From Taxillus chinensis (Eukaryota; Streptophyta; Magnoliopsida; Santalales; Loranthaceae): DNA of 64,000 nucleotides. The translations under genes and the position numbers were made by a program. The stretch lies in contig CM042089.1 in assembly GCA_023512835.1 (NCBI GenBank), positions 17,224,562 through 17,288,561 of the forward strand, given 5' to 3'. Positions 46,183 through 57,746 of the stretch are shown here, in pieces. The first letter of the stretch is position 1, and each line of letters opens with the position of its first letter. Under the pieces are notes generated by a model. It did no database searches, was not told where the DNA came from, and saw only the letters and a list, made by a program, of their open reading frames with translations.

Positions 46183-48005
46183 TGTTGGAATACTGGAATA
46201 GGGTTAACGATTAACTGCAGCGGAAACGGATTTTAAAATTTTTATTCCAGCGAACAAACAGCAGGATCTAAACATGAATCAATTGATTTAATTTAGCGAA
46301 AAGCGAAAAGAAGAAACCAACCTGAAGAATGGTAAAGCAAGAACCCTCTTCTTTTCCCTCCAAGAACGAACTCACGATCAGCCTTTGATCGTCCTCGTAG
46401 CCTCCTGGATTCAATCACCAATAGTCTTCTCTGCTATTCACCTTCTCAAGGAGTACAGGGATGTGGCACCCTTGGATCAAGGAACAGGAACACCACCTCT
46501 GCTAAGATTGGCCGTCACCTGCCTCTCTCTCTCTCTCTTAGTTGTCAACAATTGCACATGCACACACTTTAACCTAGGAGGCTATGCATCTATTTATAGG
46601 CTTAGGGTTTTTCCCTGCACTATTACGCATACGCCCCTTTAGTTAAATAATAATAATACATATTATTTAAACTCTTTAAATAATATAATTATTACGCAAC
46701 AAAACTAATTAAATAAATATCCAATATTATTTATTCATCAAATAAATAAATAATATAATTATTCATTTAATCACATTAAATGGATAAAATATTTATTATT
46801 ATTTATTTAATTAGATTAAATAAATAACTATGTAATATATATTTAACTCTTAAATACATATTAACACATTAATTAATTAGCTTTTAAACACAGCCAGAGA
46901 ATTATTTCACAATGATCTAGTACTCCATACAAGAATAAATGGTGCTAGCAAGAGGGACCAAATGGACCTACTTAATCGAAGCTCCAATAAATAATATTTA
47001 ATTAATTAATCTCATTAATCAATTAAATCATTATTTATTAGTTTTAGTTCGAGCCACGATCAGGGACTAAAACTGCACTCTAAGATTAAGCAGATATAAT
47101 TACAAGAATCCACAATAAAGGATTTGTCCATCGATATAACTGATTGCCATGTGATATGATTCTCCACTATGATATTCATAATTAGAGACAGATATCAATA
47201 GATTCCGTTCAACCTCTCTAATTATATCTGTGTCCATGTGTTACCATTAATTGTCTAATGGGCGACCTATTCATGATCCAATCATGAATTAGGATTTATA
47301 ATAAATTATATCCAATATAACTACAAGCGCTTGATTCACCCAAGAATTCCGAATTAAACAACATGGGAATATCATTACTCTTTGTATAACAAAGTAGTAG
47401 ATTCCACGCACCTGACTTGACGCTCCCATTATCTATAATATTATATCTCTAAAATATCGAGGTATTTGAAGCACTAAGCCTCTCACTCATTGATAAGTCA
47501 AAATACATAAATTATAGATATGAGTTAATCAAATGGTCTGGATTAAGATCAATCATAAATCAGTCATCCAACGATAGAATATAAAGTTCTTCATACAATG
47601 CAACGGATATTAGTTGAAGAACTTATTCTATCATGGTCCTGTTCAATATGTATGATTACATACTGACACTACTATTTGTAAACTCTTTACAATGATCCTA
47701 GACTAGATCACTCCCACTATGGAAATAGTCCGCACCACAATCTTATCAGAATAGAGCATCCCAAACTACATTCACCGATTGTGAACCAATTTTATACTTA
47801 GTCTAATTAGTGGATCTATTGCATGTGTCCTACACATACCCAGTAATAGACTTTGATAAGTAATGAGATGTTACGATGCTCAGCCACATAAGAAAGCAGA
47901 ATAATGCAATCAAATAAATACTTAAACAAAATATATTTCAATTAATCAGAAATAGTCTTAACATAATTAGGATTACACATTGCTTTATATAGCACTATCC
48001 CAACA
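46183..48005 (-). repeat. C3 3' LTR
   Basis: On the minus strand it starts TGTTGGGATAGTGC and ends CCAGTATTCCAACA, with a perfect TGTTGG/CCAACA terminal repeat. A TATAAATAG box is at 46598-46590. The interior is AT-rich and non-coding. Confidence 0.85.
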
Positions 48006-48014
48006 ATCTCCCAC
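48006..48014 (-). other. Polypurine tract of C3
   Basis: GTGGGAGAT on the minus strand directly precedes the LTR. Confidence 0.75.
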
Positions 48015-48019
48015 TTGCA

Positions 48020-48518
48020 TTAAAGCAACCGTGTCATATCCCGAATTCCCAACCTCTCAAGGTGTCCATCAAAAACTCTAGAAGGAAGAGTCTTTGTAAA
48101 AGGATCAGCTGGGTTGTCCTCCGATGCTATCTTGCATACTGACACGTCACCATGCTCCACAATGTCTCTGATGAGGTGAAACTTCCGTTCAATGTGCTTT
48201 CCCCTTTGATGGCTTCTTGGTTCCTTACTATTTGCAACTGCACCACTATTGTCACAATAAATGGTCATGGGTCGCTCAAGGTCAGGGATAACCTCTAAAT
48301 CCCTTAAGAAGTTACGGAGCCATACAGCCTCTTTGACAGCTTTCGAAGCTGCCACATATTTGGCTTCCATGGTAGAGTTAGAAACACAAGATTGTTTCAC
48401 ACTCCTCCAAACTATAGCTCCACCATTCAAAGTGAACACTGAGCCATCACCATGTGCATCGCCACGTACACTCCTTACACATCCCATGCAGTCGTCATTC
48501 AATCTGTGTCGATGTGTT
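48020..48518 (-). pseudogene. pol: RNase H of copia element C3 (fragment)
   Basis: The minus-strand frame carries FTLNGGAIVWRSVKQSCVSN, STMEAKYVAASKAVKEAVWL, MTIYCDNSGAVANSKEPRSH, GKHIERKFHLIRDIV and SEDNPADPFTKTL, typical of a copia RNase H C-terminus. The first Asp motif upstream is altered, and homology stops at about 48518. The fragment ends in a natural stop before the PPT. Confidence 0.88.
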
Positions 48519-48520
48519 GC

Positions 48521-49185
48521 TTAATTTAGATATGGTGAACTATAATCAACTTCCCAAACCATAACTCAATCCTTAAGCCTAAAGGTAGGTTTTTTAAGCC
48601 TCAAGACATCCTATTAATCAAGTTCTCATTTACAGATATTGAGTTAACAAGTCCTAACATTGTTATTCCGATTAAGTTCACAACTCTAAACCTATCACAA
48701 TTGCATGCAAAACTTGTTCATTCTAAGTTCAATCCTTAATCTAATCAACCTTAACTGTCATTCAATCCTAAAAGAGTTAAAGGATAGAATCACTTACCTC
48801 AATTATTGTGAACTGCTTTCACTCACCGAATCATTCAAGAACATCTTAGAACCTCAAGCTTTTATCTCCCTTTTCCTCTCTCCTTTATTAGAAATGGCTA
48901 GAGTTTCAAATACCTAAAACAAATCAACAGCCTAAACCCATAGGTCGACCAGTCTATTTATAGAGGCGTCCTAAGAATCTTAATTTCCTTAAAAGACTAA
49001 TTGCTTGTCCAACAAGTAAGCCCCTAAAATGAATTTTCCTTTTTTTGTTAAAACTCATCTAAAAATACTAAAATACCCTCAATTGATTAAATCCCAAATT
49101 TCCATTGAATAATATTATTATTATATCCCAAAATAGCAAAATTAACTAAATTTTCCTTAAATACATGCAAGTATGGGATATTACA
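48521..49185 (-). repeat. Minus-strand LTR-like fragment
   Basis: On the minus strand it opens TGTAATATCCCATACTTGC at 49185 and has TATAAATAG at 48965-48957. That layout fits U3 and promoter of a gypsy-type LTR. No clean CA end is found at the C3 junction, so it is probably truncated there. No coding sequence is present. Confidence 0.45.
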
Positions 49186-50080
49186 AGAAAAAATAAAATT
49201 TAAGTAAAAATATAAATGATATAGCATTGGAGTATCATTATCTAAAATAGTACTGTAGCAAGTTAAAAATAACTTTAATTACCCATTTTATCTAATGTAA
49301 ATTAGACATGTTCTTAGAAAATCTCCAACAGCACTAACTAAATGTTATTGGTTAAAGCAATAAATAGCTAAATTGATAGAACTTTGGCTAATACTATCTC
49401 CATTAGTACATTTAAAAGTTTATTGCTTAATTTTATTTCACCAAATCTACCCTTACCTTATATTTTCCCCAAATCCCTAATTACTAACTATTAGGTTTAT
49501 TTGGTCAAGTTACATTTGGGGGGCTACGTAGAGGCCAGTGGGGTGAAGGGGCAACACGGGGAGGATGAGGGCGACAAGGACAGGGTGGAGTAGCAATGCA
49601 AGGGACACGAGTAGAGGGGGCTATGCAGTGGATAGGAGCGGCGGGTGGAGGGTGGGGAGTGGGGAGTGGAGAGGGTGGTGGGATCTAGGTTGGAGAGAGA
49701 GAGAGAGACGAATAAAGATAAGAATATTTTAGGTTATTAAAATAATTATGGGGTAAATATTGATATGAAATTTTAGCAAAAAGATGAAAGTATAGATAAA
49801 TATAATTAAAATTATAGTTGGAACTATATTTAGTTAATTCTATACCTAATCTGTTGAAGTAAATAATTAATTAAATATGACTGTATCTATTGATATAACT
49901 AAACTGGAGATGTTATTATTAGAAAAAAAAATTAAATAATTTAAGTTAACTTTAACTTTAACTGTACTTTATCTAACACTAGATATGCTCTTATTACACA
50001 ATAAAAAACAAAATTATAAATATTTACCATTTAATGTTCTACTAACTTCTTGTCGCAACTTGTACCACCTCCATCACTTC
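49186..50080. other. Unclassified AT-rich stretch with a possible degenerate inverted-repeat element
   Basis: No gene is supported. A segment from about 49310 (TTAGAAAATCTCCAACAGCA) to about 50000 (ends ATATGCTCTTA) has weakly complementary ends, as in old MITE-like elements with the common plant CTCCAACAG end. A G-rich patch at 49540-49690 and a GA run at 49695-49709 lie inside. Confidence 0.3.
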
Positions 50081-50482
50081 TGTGAGAACCTGTGTCCTAG
50101 TTTAGAGAGTTAGAGGTTGGGGGACAGGCCTTATGATGCTAAAATTATAGTTTTTATGTGTTTTCTAGTATGTTGGAGTGAGCAAAGGAGGATCATGGTC
50201 AAATCCAAATCATTATGGTTAAATCCGGATCAAGTCAAAATCCAGGAGCCGGAGCAAGGACTCAATGATACAGAGTAAAGATCCGAGCGATCCCTTAGCA
50301 TGGAGTAAGGATCCGAGTAATCCCATTATTTTGAGTGATTCCTCAGACTCGGTAGTCTGGAGTAATTCGTAGCGTGGCTAGCTCAAATTAATCCGCAACA
50401 TTAAGTGATCCGGAGTAGCGGAGGTAGACACAAGGGTGACGCGTGTTTTAAGCCACGTCGACCTAGTGTAGTGTGTTTTCTT

Positions 50483-50528
<46 letters not shown>

Positions 50529-50989
50529 TGTATTTTCGGGAGGGGAAAAGAGGCCATTGTCGCACTTTTGGAGGAGAGAGAGAGAGAACCTCGATTGTTG
50601 TAACTGCGTTCGTGTGGGTGGACGACATCTAGCGTGGAGGAGCAAAAGCAAGGAGGACCTTCTGATTTCAAACCCTAACGCAACCAAATTCGAGGTAGGT
50701 GGTTCTGTCCCATTGAATATGTTTCAGTGGTTGTGGAGGCTCTAAATGTTGAGATTCGAACTCTATTTTGATAAAACAGTTTGGGGAGCTATTGCATTGT
50801 GATGCGTGACCTTGATGTCAATGAAAATTGAGATTTGTTGATTTATATGTATATGAGCATGTTGTGTTGTGACGTTTGAATAGAGGTGTTGTAGATATAT
50901 ATATATATATATATATTAAAGTGCATTGAGTATTGGGATATATGTGTGAGAATTGTTATTATGAAATTTTGAGGTCCCATTGAGGGGAC
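50081..50989 (+). repeat. F: 5' part of an LTR interrupted by element A
   Basis: It starts TGTGAGAACCTGTG and continues to the LTR of A at 50990. It holds four GGAGTAAGG-like motifs (50270-50420), a TA run (50484-50526), a GA run (50574-50588) and AATTCGAGGTAGGTG, a block common after the transcript start in such LTRs. The remainder is not in view, probably because of G3 and the right edge. Confidence 0.5.
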
Positions 50990-52485
50990 TGATAACGTGC
51001 ATTTTATGCCGTTATTCTAGTGTTTATTTAGGATGTTTAAGAGCATGATTAGAGCCTTATTGCCTCATATATCATATATATTTGCTCTAACCCCTAGGAA
51101 GATGCTAGTTGCAAATACATGCGTTTTTAAGCTGTTTTGGAAGATTTTGGACCTCACTTTTGACATAGTAGATGGCCTCACACAATTGGCGTGCAAGAAC
51201 AAAAGTTGCTTGGAATGATGTCCTCTACCTGCCACAGAAATTTCAGAGCATTTGGAGCTGATTTGGATCTGCACGTGAATTCACCCAATTCACGTGCAAG
51301 CCTATTTTTGCCTCTCAGGCCTCTACAGGATGCAAGGAAGCTTGGGGAGAAGTTTGAGCTGATTTGGAGGTGCACGTGAATTCACCATATCACGTGCAAA
51401 TTTGCGTGCAGAGATATTTTTGGACCGATCCAATCGTTTTTCCATGCTGATCATTTGTTCCTGAAGGCCCAAGTCCAAATTGTGGATGGAAGATAGAGTT
51501 TTTAATGTTTCGAGTGTTACTTATCAAAACTACGCCGTTTTGATAAGTGGGCTAGGTTACACACCTCAAAGCCCATCCAAACTCTATAAATACAAGCCTC
51601 CACGCCTCTGCTAGCAATAGCTAGACCCCCTACACGTTTTAGAGAGAGAGAGAGGCTCCACGACTTGGAGGTGCTCCTTGACCTAGGAGAGCAGCCGTCG
51701 CGGATTTTGGAGCCTGGATTTGAAGCTTTGCTGTGCGCGTGATCAAGAAGAAGATGTTGAGCTTTTCTGCTTTGTGTTTGCTTGTAATCATGCGTGAGTA
51801 GTTCTTTTAATCTAGGGGAGCAATGTAGCCCCCTTGTTACTTTGCTGTGTTTATGAATATTGGGTTTGGATGATTGAGTTTTGCATGTTTTATGAATCTG
51901 TTCTTAATTCTATCTTTGGATGTACACCTTGGAATTCTTAGCCCTAGTCTGGGGCGGATTGAGATTCATAACTTATTTGTGATTGGTGTGATCATTATCC
52001 TTTTGCAAGTATGATTTATTGGCTTTGCATGTTTGTGTGTTTAGATGACCATTCTGGCATACAACTCTTAAAAGGACCTCAATGACCATTTGTTGTCCTT
52101 GGCTTATGTTTAGCATGTTTTCAATCAGACAACCCTAATACCATGAACCAGTAGAGATAACATAGGAAGGTGAAATTGTGACCCTAGATGCCTTTAATCC
52201 TTGAATCTTAATCCTAAAATCAACTTACTTTCTTTGTTTATTAAGAAAACCAAATAAAAATTAGATCTTTAGTTTAAAAAAGAAAACTTTTTGCCAAGAC
52301 ATTTTATAGAACAAGAGTAATTGGGTGATTTGATTTGAGAACTAGAGAACTAGATTAATCCCTGTGGGTTCGACCCCTTTCTTCTGCTTATTCTTTTAGT
52401 GCAAATTTAGGGAAATTATTATCTTGAAGAGAGATTTAACGACATTAGCTAGCTCTTTTAGAGAGGCTAAAAATCTTGTCTGTCA
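50990..52485 (+). repeat. A 5' LTR
   Basis: It starts TGATAACGTGCATTTTATGC and ends TTGTCTGTCA. The U3 (51141-51590) contains facing CACGTG pairs, GCACGTGAATT/AATTCACGTGC (51271-51297) and GCACGTGA/TCACGTGC (51372-51397), then ATCAAAACTACGCCGTTTTGA near 51523 and CTATAAATA near 51582. The same order of sequence occurs in S1. Confidence 0.88.
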
Positions 52486-52488
52486 AAT

Positions 52489-52507
52489 TGGCGCCGTTGC
52501 CAGGGGA
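52489..52507 (+). other. Primer-binding site of A (non-Met tRNA)
   Basis: TGGCGCCGTTGCCAGGGGA is the PBS type used by Athila/Tat gypsy elements, usually ascribed to tRNA-Asp. It lies three bases after the LTR. Confidence 0.85.
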
Positions 52508-52677
52508 TTCAACGGTTAACTAGTTTTTAAAATCAACATTGAGTGAAATTGTTTGAATTCGATCTTGGTGTTTTATTTTGTCTTTTTCTTTCGTTATTTT
52601 GTGTTCTTTATTTGTTTATTTTGCATTGTTCGGAGTCCTGGGTGTGTTCTTGTTGTTTTACAGAACATACATCAAGG

Positions 52678-54260
52678 ATTCCTAGTTGTGCATGCAAAGA
52701 GAGGAGGATATACAATTTACTCGGGAACCTGAAAGGTTGTTCGGGAGCTCGTCGCAGAGCGACTAGGGAAGCAGCACGTGAGGCGGAAGAAGCATTGCAA
52801 GGCTTGGAGCAATCCGTAGGCGATCTAATGGCAGATCTCGGACCTGATGGTGGTGCACCGCCAGGAGGGGCCAATTACAATGGCCAATATCCAGGAAGAA
52901 GAGGGTAATAGGTTTATGCCCCTAACCTTCTTAGATTATGCGAGGCCGATGATGTCAAACCATTATTCTGGGATTCGGCAGACAAGAGTCCAAGCGAATA
53001 ACTTCGATTGAAGCCGGCATTGATCAACATGGTGAGTAACAATGCGTTTGGAGGAACAGCCGTGGATGATCCACACCAGCATTTGATGAGGTTCTACCAG
53101 GTGTGTGACACCATCAAGATCAACAATGTGTCGGAGGAGGCCATAAAGCTAAGGCTTTTCCCTTTCTCTTTAAGGGATAGAGCTCTTGGCTGGTTCAGTA
53201 ATCTGCCAACAGGTTCAATCAACACTTGGGAGGAGATGCGGACCAAGTTCATGTCAAAGTACTTCCCTCCTTCCAAGGTGATCCAGCTAAGAGGAGAGAT
53301 TAGCAGGTTCAGGCAAGATGAGATGGAGACTCTTCATGAAGCTTGGGAGCGTTTCAAAGACTTAGTGAGAAGATGCCCTGATCATGGAAGGCCCCGGTGG
53401 ATTCAAATTGAATCTTTCTACACAGGTCTTCGGTCCCATTCACAAGACAAGGTGAATGCAGTTGCTGGAGGATGCTTGATGAATCTAGAGCCTGACGCAC
53501 AGAGCAGAGCTCTTGGAGAGGTTGTCATTAGCTGATTGGCAGTGGTCTAATGTGCGTACTTCAAAGCCAAGGGAGAAGATTGCTTCAGTTGAAAATTCTT
53601 CCAATGATGTGCAAGCACGATTCAAGCTTTAGTGAAAGGCATGGAAGTATTGGCTCTTAAAGTTGAAGGATCACAAGCTTTACCAAGTAGTTGAGCGAGG
53701 GCTGGAGTGGAGCTGAAGAAGCAAATTATGTTGGAGGAAAGGGTTTGTACCAAAGCATGCAGTTTTATCCTCAACAACAACAACTAGGGTACAAACCAGG
53801 AATCAGCGACCATCTCAACCATTTCAGAGAACTCAGAACCGAGGGGGAGATACCTCATTTCGGTACAAATATGTGCCCCCAGGGATGAAGCGAGAATCCG
53901 TATGCTACGGATAATTATTTACACCCACCTCCAGGATTCGAGCAGAAACAGCTTCAGCCTCAACAGCAAAGAGGAAGGGTATATCAGAATGTGGATGAGC
54001 CAACCAAAAGAGAGGATAATTTGGAGGAAAGGGTAGTCACACTAGAATCTTTAATTAAGAATATGGAGAAGTTACTTGTGAGTATGGCACAGAATGTAAA
54101 TCAAGGGGTGTCAACCAATACTTTTCCAAGTGACACTGAGGTGAACCCCAAGGAGAGTTGCAAGGCTATCACTCTAAGGAGCGGGAAGACACGAATGAGG
54201 CTGAAGAGCCTAAGAAGAAGGCAATTCCAGAAGAACAAAGCAGACCCTTGGAAGCGATGA
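52678..54260 (+). pseudogene. gag: gag of A
   Basis: The first recognisable part (RRRATREAAREAEEALQGLE) is in the frame ending at 52906. The conserved Retrotrans_gag domain, 53008-53535, reads KPALINMVSNNAFGGTAVDD, LRLFPFSLRDRALGWFSNLP, TKFMSKYFPPSK and ETLHEAWERFKDLVRRCPDH. After further stops, KAITLRSGK near 54165 is the usual motif between gag and protease in this clade. Frameshifts near 52910, 53535 and 53640 break it. No CCHC knuckle is clear. Confidence 0.85.
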
Positions 54261-55166
54261 CCAAGGAAAATCAGATAAAGTCAAGAAAGAGTGCAAGAGA
54301 AGAAGGACAAGTACTGAGTAAAGACAGAATAGCCTGAAGAACGAAGCAAGAGCTCAGGCCTAGTATGCCATTTCCTCGGAGGCCGAGGAACCAGAGGGTT
54401 GAAGAAGAGTATGAGCACTTCCTGAGTTTGTTCAAGAAGCTTGAGATTAACATTCCATTTGTGGAAGTTTTGGAGCAGATGCCTAGGTACAGAAAATACA
54501 TCAAAGATTTTGTGACAAAGAAGAGGAAATATGGGGATCATGAGACGGTGGCAGTCACTAACGAGGTGAGCAGTGTTGTTCAACGAGTTTGCCCATCAAG
54601 CATAAAGATCCGGGCAGCTTTAATCTCCCTTGTGTGATTGGCAATGCACGCAAGCGGAGCCCTATGTGATTTAGGGGCCAGCATCAATTTGATTTCCTTT
54701 GCTTTGTACAAGAGGCTTGGGCTTAAGGGCATGAAGCCCACTTCCATATCATTGCGGTTCTTGACCGGTCTACTGGAAGGCCTGAAGGGATAATTGAAGA
54801 CGTGTTAGTCAAAGTGGGTTCCTTCATATTTCCAGCGGACTTTGTTGTTTTGGAGATGGAAGAAGATAGAGGAGTTCAGCTACTCCTTGGAAGACCGTTT
54901 CTTAGAACGGGTTGTGCATTGATTGATGTTGCTCAAGGGCAGCTAACTCTGAGAATTAATGAGGAGACCTTAGTCTTCCACATGGGGAAGGCTTTGCAAG
55001 GTCAAGAGGAGGAGGATTGCCTTTGAGTTGAAGACCTTGAGGAATTGGTGGAAGATTACTTGGCGGAAGAAATTACCACCACCAATGATGAAGCCCCTTG
55101 ACTTATAGAAGCTCAACAAGATGAAGAGATGTACTTGACAGTGAGGAAGATGAGCAAACTACAAAC
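54261..55166 (+). pseudogene. pol: Protease region of A
   Basis: ALCDLGASINLIS is encoded at ~54657-54700. It has the DLGA variant of the active site normal for Athila-like proteases. VKVGSFIFPADFVVLEMEED and LLLGRPFLRTGCALIDV (54802-54960) form the second conserved region. Stops and frameshifts lie near 54637, 54790 and 55024. Confidence 0.85.
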
Positions 55167-56130
55167 TCTTTGGAGCAAGCTGAGGAGGAGAAAGAAGATG
55201 ACGTGCATCCAGCTCCAGAACTGAAGGAGCTGCCTGGACACCTAAGGTATGAATTTCTAGACTCTACAAATCAATTCCCTGTCATTGTTGCTTCTAATTT
55301 GAATGATGTGGAGTGTACCCAATTGTTAGAAGTCCTTAGGAAACACAAAAAGGCCCTAGGATGGAACATTGAAGACATTAGGGGTATTAGTCCAGGGATT
55401 TGCATGCATAAGATTTTGATGAATGATGATTTTAAACCCACTTTGAGAGACAAAGAAGATTAAACCCTGCTATGAAAGAAGTTGTTAGAAAAGAAATTTT
55501 AAAATGGAAAAATGCGGGTATAATTTATGCTATTTCAGATAGTGAGTGGGTGAGTCCATTGCATGTTGTGCCCAAGAAAGGGGGCATGACCGTGATTAAG
55601 AATGAGAAAAATGAATTGATCCCATCTCGCACTCGTGACGGGGTGGAGAGTGTGTGTTGACTATAGGAAGCTGAACAAGGCCACTAGGAAGGATCATTTT
55701 CCTCTTCCTTTCATTGACCAAATGTTGGATAGGTTAGCTGGCTATAGTCACTACTCGCTTTTTAGATGGCTATTCCGGGTATAATCAGATCATGGTTAAG
55801 CCCGAGGACCAAGAAAAGACCACCTTCACGTGCCCTTTTGGCACATTTGCATTTAGGAGAATGCCATTTGGGCTTTGTAATGCCCCTGCCACCTTTCAAA
55901 GGTGTATGATGGCTATTTTTCAGGGTTTGGTTGAGGAGATCATGGAGGTCTTCATGGATGACTTCTCGGTGTTTGGTTCCTCTTACCAACGGTGCTTGAG
56001 AAATCTAGATGTGGTCTTAGAGAGATGTGAGGAGAAGGAACTAGTCCTAAATTGGGAGAAATGCCATTTCATGGTAACAGAGGGGATAGTTCTAGGGCAC
56101 AAGGTGTCGCACATGGTTTGGAGGTAGACA
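55167..56130 (+). pseudogene. pol: Reverse transcriptase of A
   Basis: AGIIYAISDSEWVSPLHVVP, VDYRKLNKATRKDHFPLPFI, TCPFGTFAFRRMPFGLCNAP and catalytic FMDD at 55951-55962 (FMDDFSVFGSSY) are visible. At least four frame changes occur (near 55460, 55650, 55770 and 56120). FMDDFSVFG is typical of Athila RT. Confidence 0.9.
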
Positions 56131-56608
56131 AGGCAAAAATCTCCACTATTGAGACTCGCCACCTCCAACTAATGAAAAAGGAGTGAGAAGTTTCCTTGGC
56201 CATGCTGGCTTTTATAGGAGATTCATTAAGGACTTCTCAAAAATTGCAAAACCCATGAGTAGGTTGTTAGAAAAAGACACAAGCTTTGAGTTTAATGAAG
56301 ATTGCTTAGAAGCTTTTAACATCCTCAAGGGTAAGTTAGTCATCGCACTCGTTATAGTCACACCTGACTGGGCTCAACCTTTTGAGCTAATGCGTGATGC
56401 GAGTGATTATCTTGTGGGGGTAGTCTTAGGGCAAAGGCGAGAAAAGGTGTTTAGGGTCATTTACTATGCTAGTAAGACCTTAGATGATGCTCAACAGAAC
56501 TATACCACCACCGAGAAAGAGTTGCTAGCTCGTGGTTTATGGTTGCAACAAGTTTAGACCCTACCTTTTGGGGTCTAAAGTCATTGTTTATACCGATCAT
56601 GCTTTGCG
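56131..56608 (+). pseudogene. pol: RNase H of A
   Basis: SFLGHAGFYRRFIKDFSKIA links RT to RNase H. FELMRDASDYLVGVVLGQRR has Met-Arg-Asp where Cys-Asp is usual, then YYASKTLDDAQQNYTTTEKE gives the second acid. A frameshift near 56540 and another near 56605 separate the remainder (VYTDHA). Confidence 0.85.
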
Positions 56609-57746
56609 TTGAAATATTTGTTTGCTAAAAAAGAAGCTAAGCCACGCTTGATTAGATGGGTTCTCCTCTTACAGGAATTTGACCTTGAAATTAGAGACAC
56701 AAAGGGAGCCCTAAATTCCGTAGCTGATCACCTCTCCCGTGTGGAGAATGCACCTAAGTCTCTACCCATTGTAGATGACTTTCCTGATGAGAAGTTGTTT
56801 GAGGTGCATCATCTTCCTTGGTTTGCCGACATAGCAAATTATTTAGCCACTGGGTTCATACCCAAGCGGTTAGACTACCACCGGAGAAAGAAATTGGTAG
56901 TGGACGCTAGGAAATACATTTGGGAAGACCCAATTCTTTATAGGAGGTGTCCAGACCAAATCATTAGAAAGTGTGTCCTTGAGGAGGAGGTCGATGACAT
57001 AATACATCATTGTCATGCATCACATTATGGGGGCCACTTTGGGGTGCAAAGAATCGTGGCTAAGATCATGCGGTGTGGCTTCTATTGGCCTCACATGGTG
57101 AAAGACACCTATATCTACATCAAAAAGTGTGATAGATGTCAAAGGGTAGGTGGTCTGTCTAGGAAAAATGAGATGCCCTTAACCTGGAATCCTTCCAGTT
57201 GAAATTTTTGACATTTGGGGCATTGACTTCATGGGGCCATTCCCCAATTCGATGGGTACTCATACATTTTGCTTGCTATGGATTATGTGTCTAAGTGGGT
57301 AGAAGCTATTCCTACTAGAGTGAATGATGCTAGGGTTGTGACTCACTTCCTTACTAGGAACATCTTTAGCCGTTTTGGGACACCAAGGGCTATAATCAGT
57401 GATGAGGGTAGTCATTTACGCAATAAATTGTTTGATAAATTATTGAACAAGTATGGTGTCACTCATAGGAAGTCTTTAGCTTACCACCCACAAGCTAATG
57501 GACAAGCGAAGTGTCCAACAGGGAGATTAAGGCCATTTTAGAGAAAATTGTTGGAGCCAATAGGAAAGATTGGTCTCAAAGGCTTGATGAAGCCTTATGG
57601 GCATATAGGACAGCTTACAAAACTCCCATTGGGATGTCACCTTACCGTATTCTATTTGGTAAGGCATGTCACTTGCCTGTGGAACTAGAACACAAGGCTC
57701 ATTGGGCCTTGAAGAAGTTAAATTTCAACCCACAAGAGATCAAGGA
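56609..57746 (+). pseudogene. pol: Integrase of A, truncated by G3
   Basis: [16 protein letters not shown] leads to the HHCC finger ([12 protein letters not shown]...CDRCQRVG, ~57010-57150). The core carries [17 protein letters not shown] sequence near 57215 (Asp 1), AIISDEGSHLRNK (Asp 2) and YHPQANGQA. The next codon, for the third acid, is lost by a one-base deletion near 57507, shifting to [14 protein letters not shown] in another frame. [20 protein letters not shown] and [16 protein letters not shown] end the core. The element is interrupted at 57746. Confidence 0.88.

Larger units (their letters stand above)
46183..48520 (-). mobile_element. C3: 3' end of a minus-strand copia element
   Basis: A complete LTR (46183-48005) and the RNase H end of pol (48518-48020) remain; the rest of the element is missing beyond ~48520, where another LTR-like sequence begins. 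TAGGG at 46178-46182 would be its target duplication, but the partner is lost. It is not the same family as O and I. Confidence 0.8.
50990..57746 (+). mobile_element. A: Athila-like gypsy element, 3' end removed by G3 insertion
   Basis: The 5' LTR 50990-52485 is followed by the PBS TGGCGCCGTTGCCAGGGGA (52489), typical of Athila/Tat elements and unlike the Met-tRNA sites elsewhere here. gag, protease, RT (FMDD), RNase H and integrase follow, until G3 interrupts at 57746. No chromodomain is reached. GGGAC at 50985-50989 is the expected left TSD. Confidence 0.9.

Noticed and set aside
48005..48520. C3 as another copy of the O/I family
   Set aside because: RNase H residues, LTR length and PPT differ clearly, so it is a different copia family.
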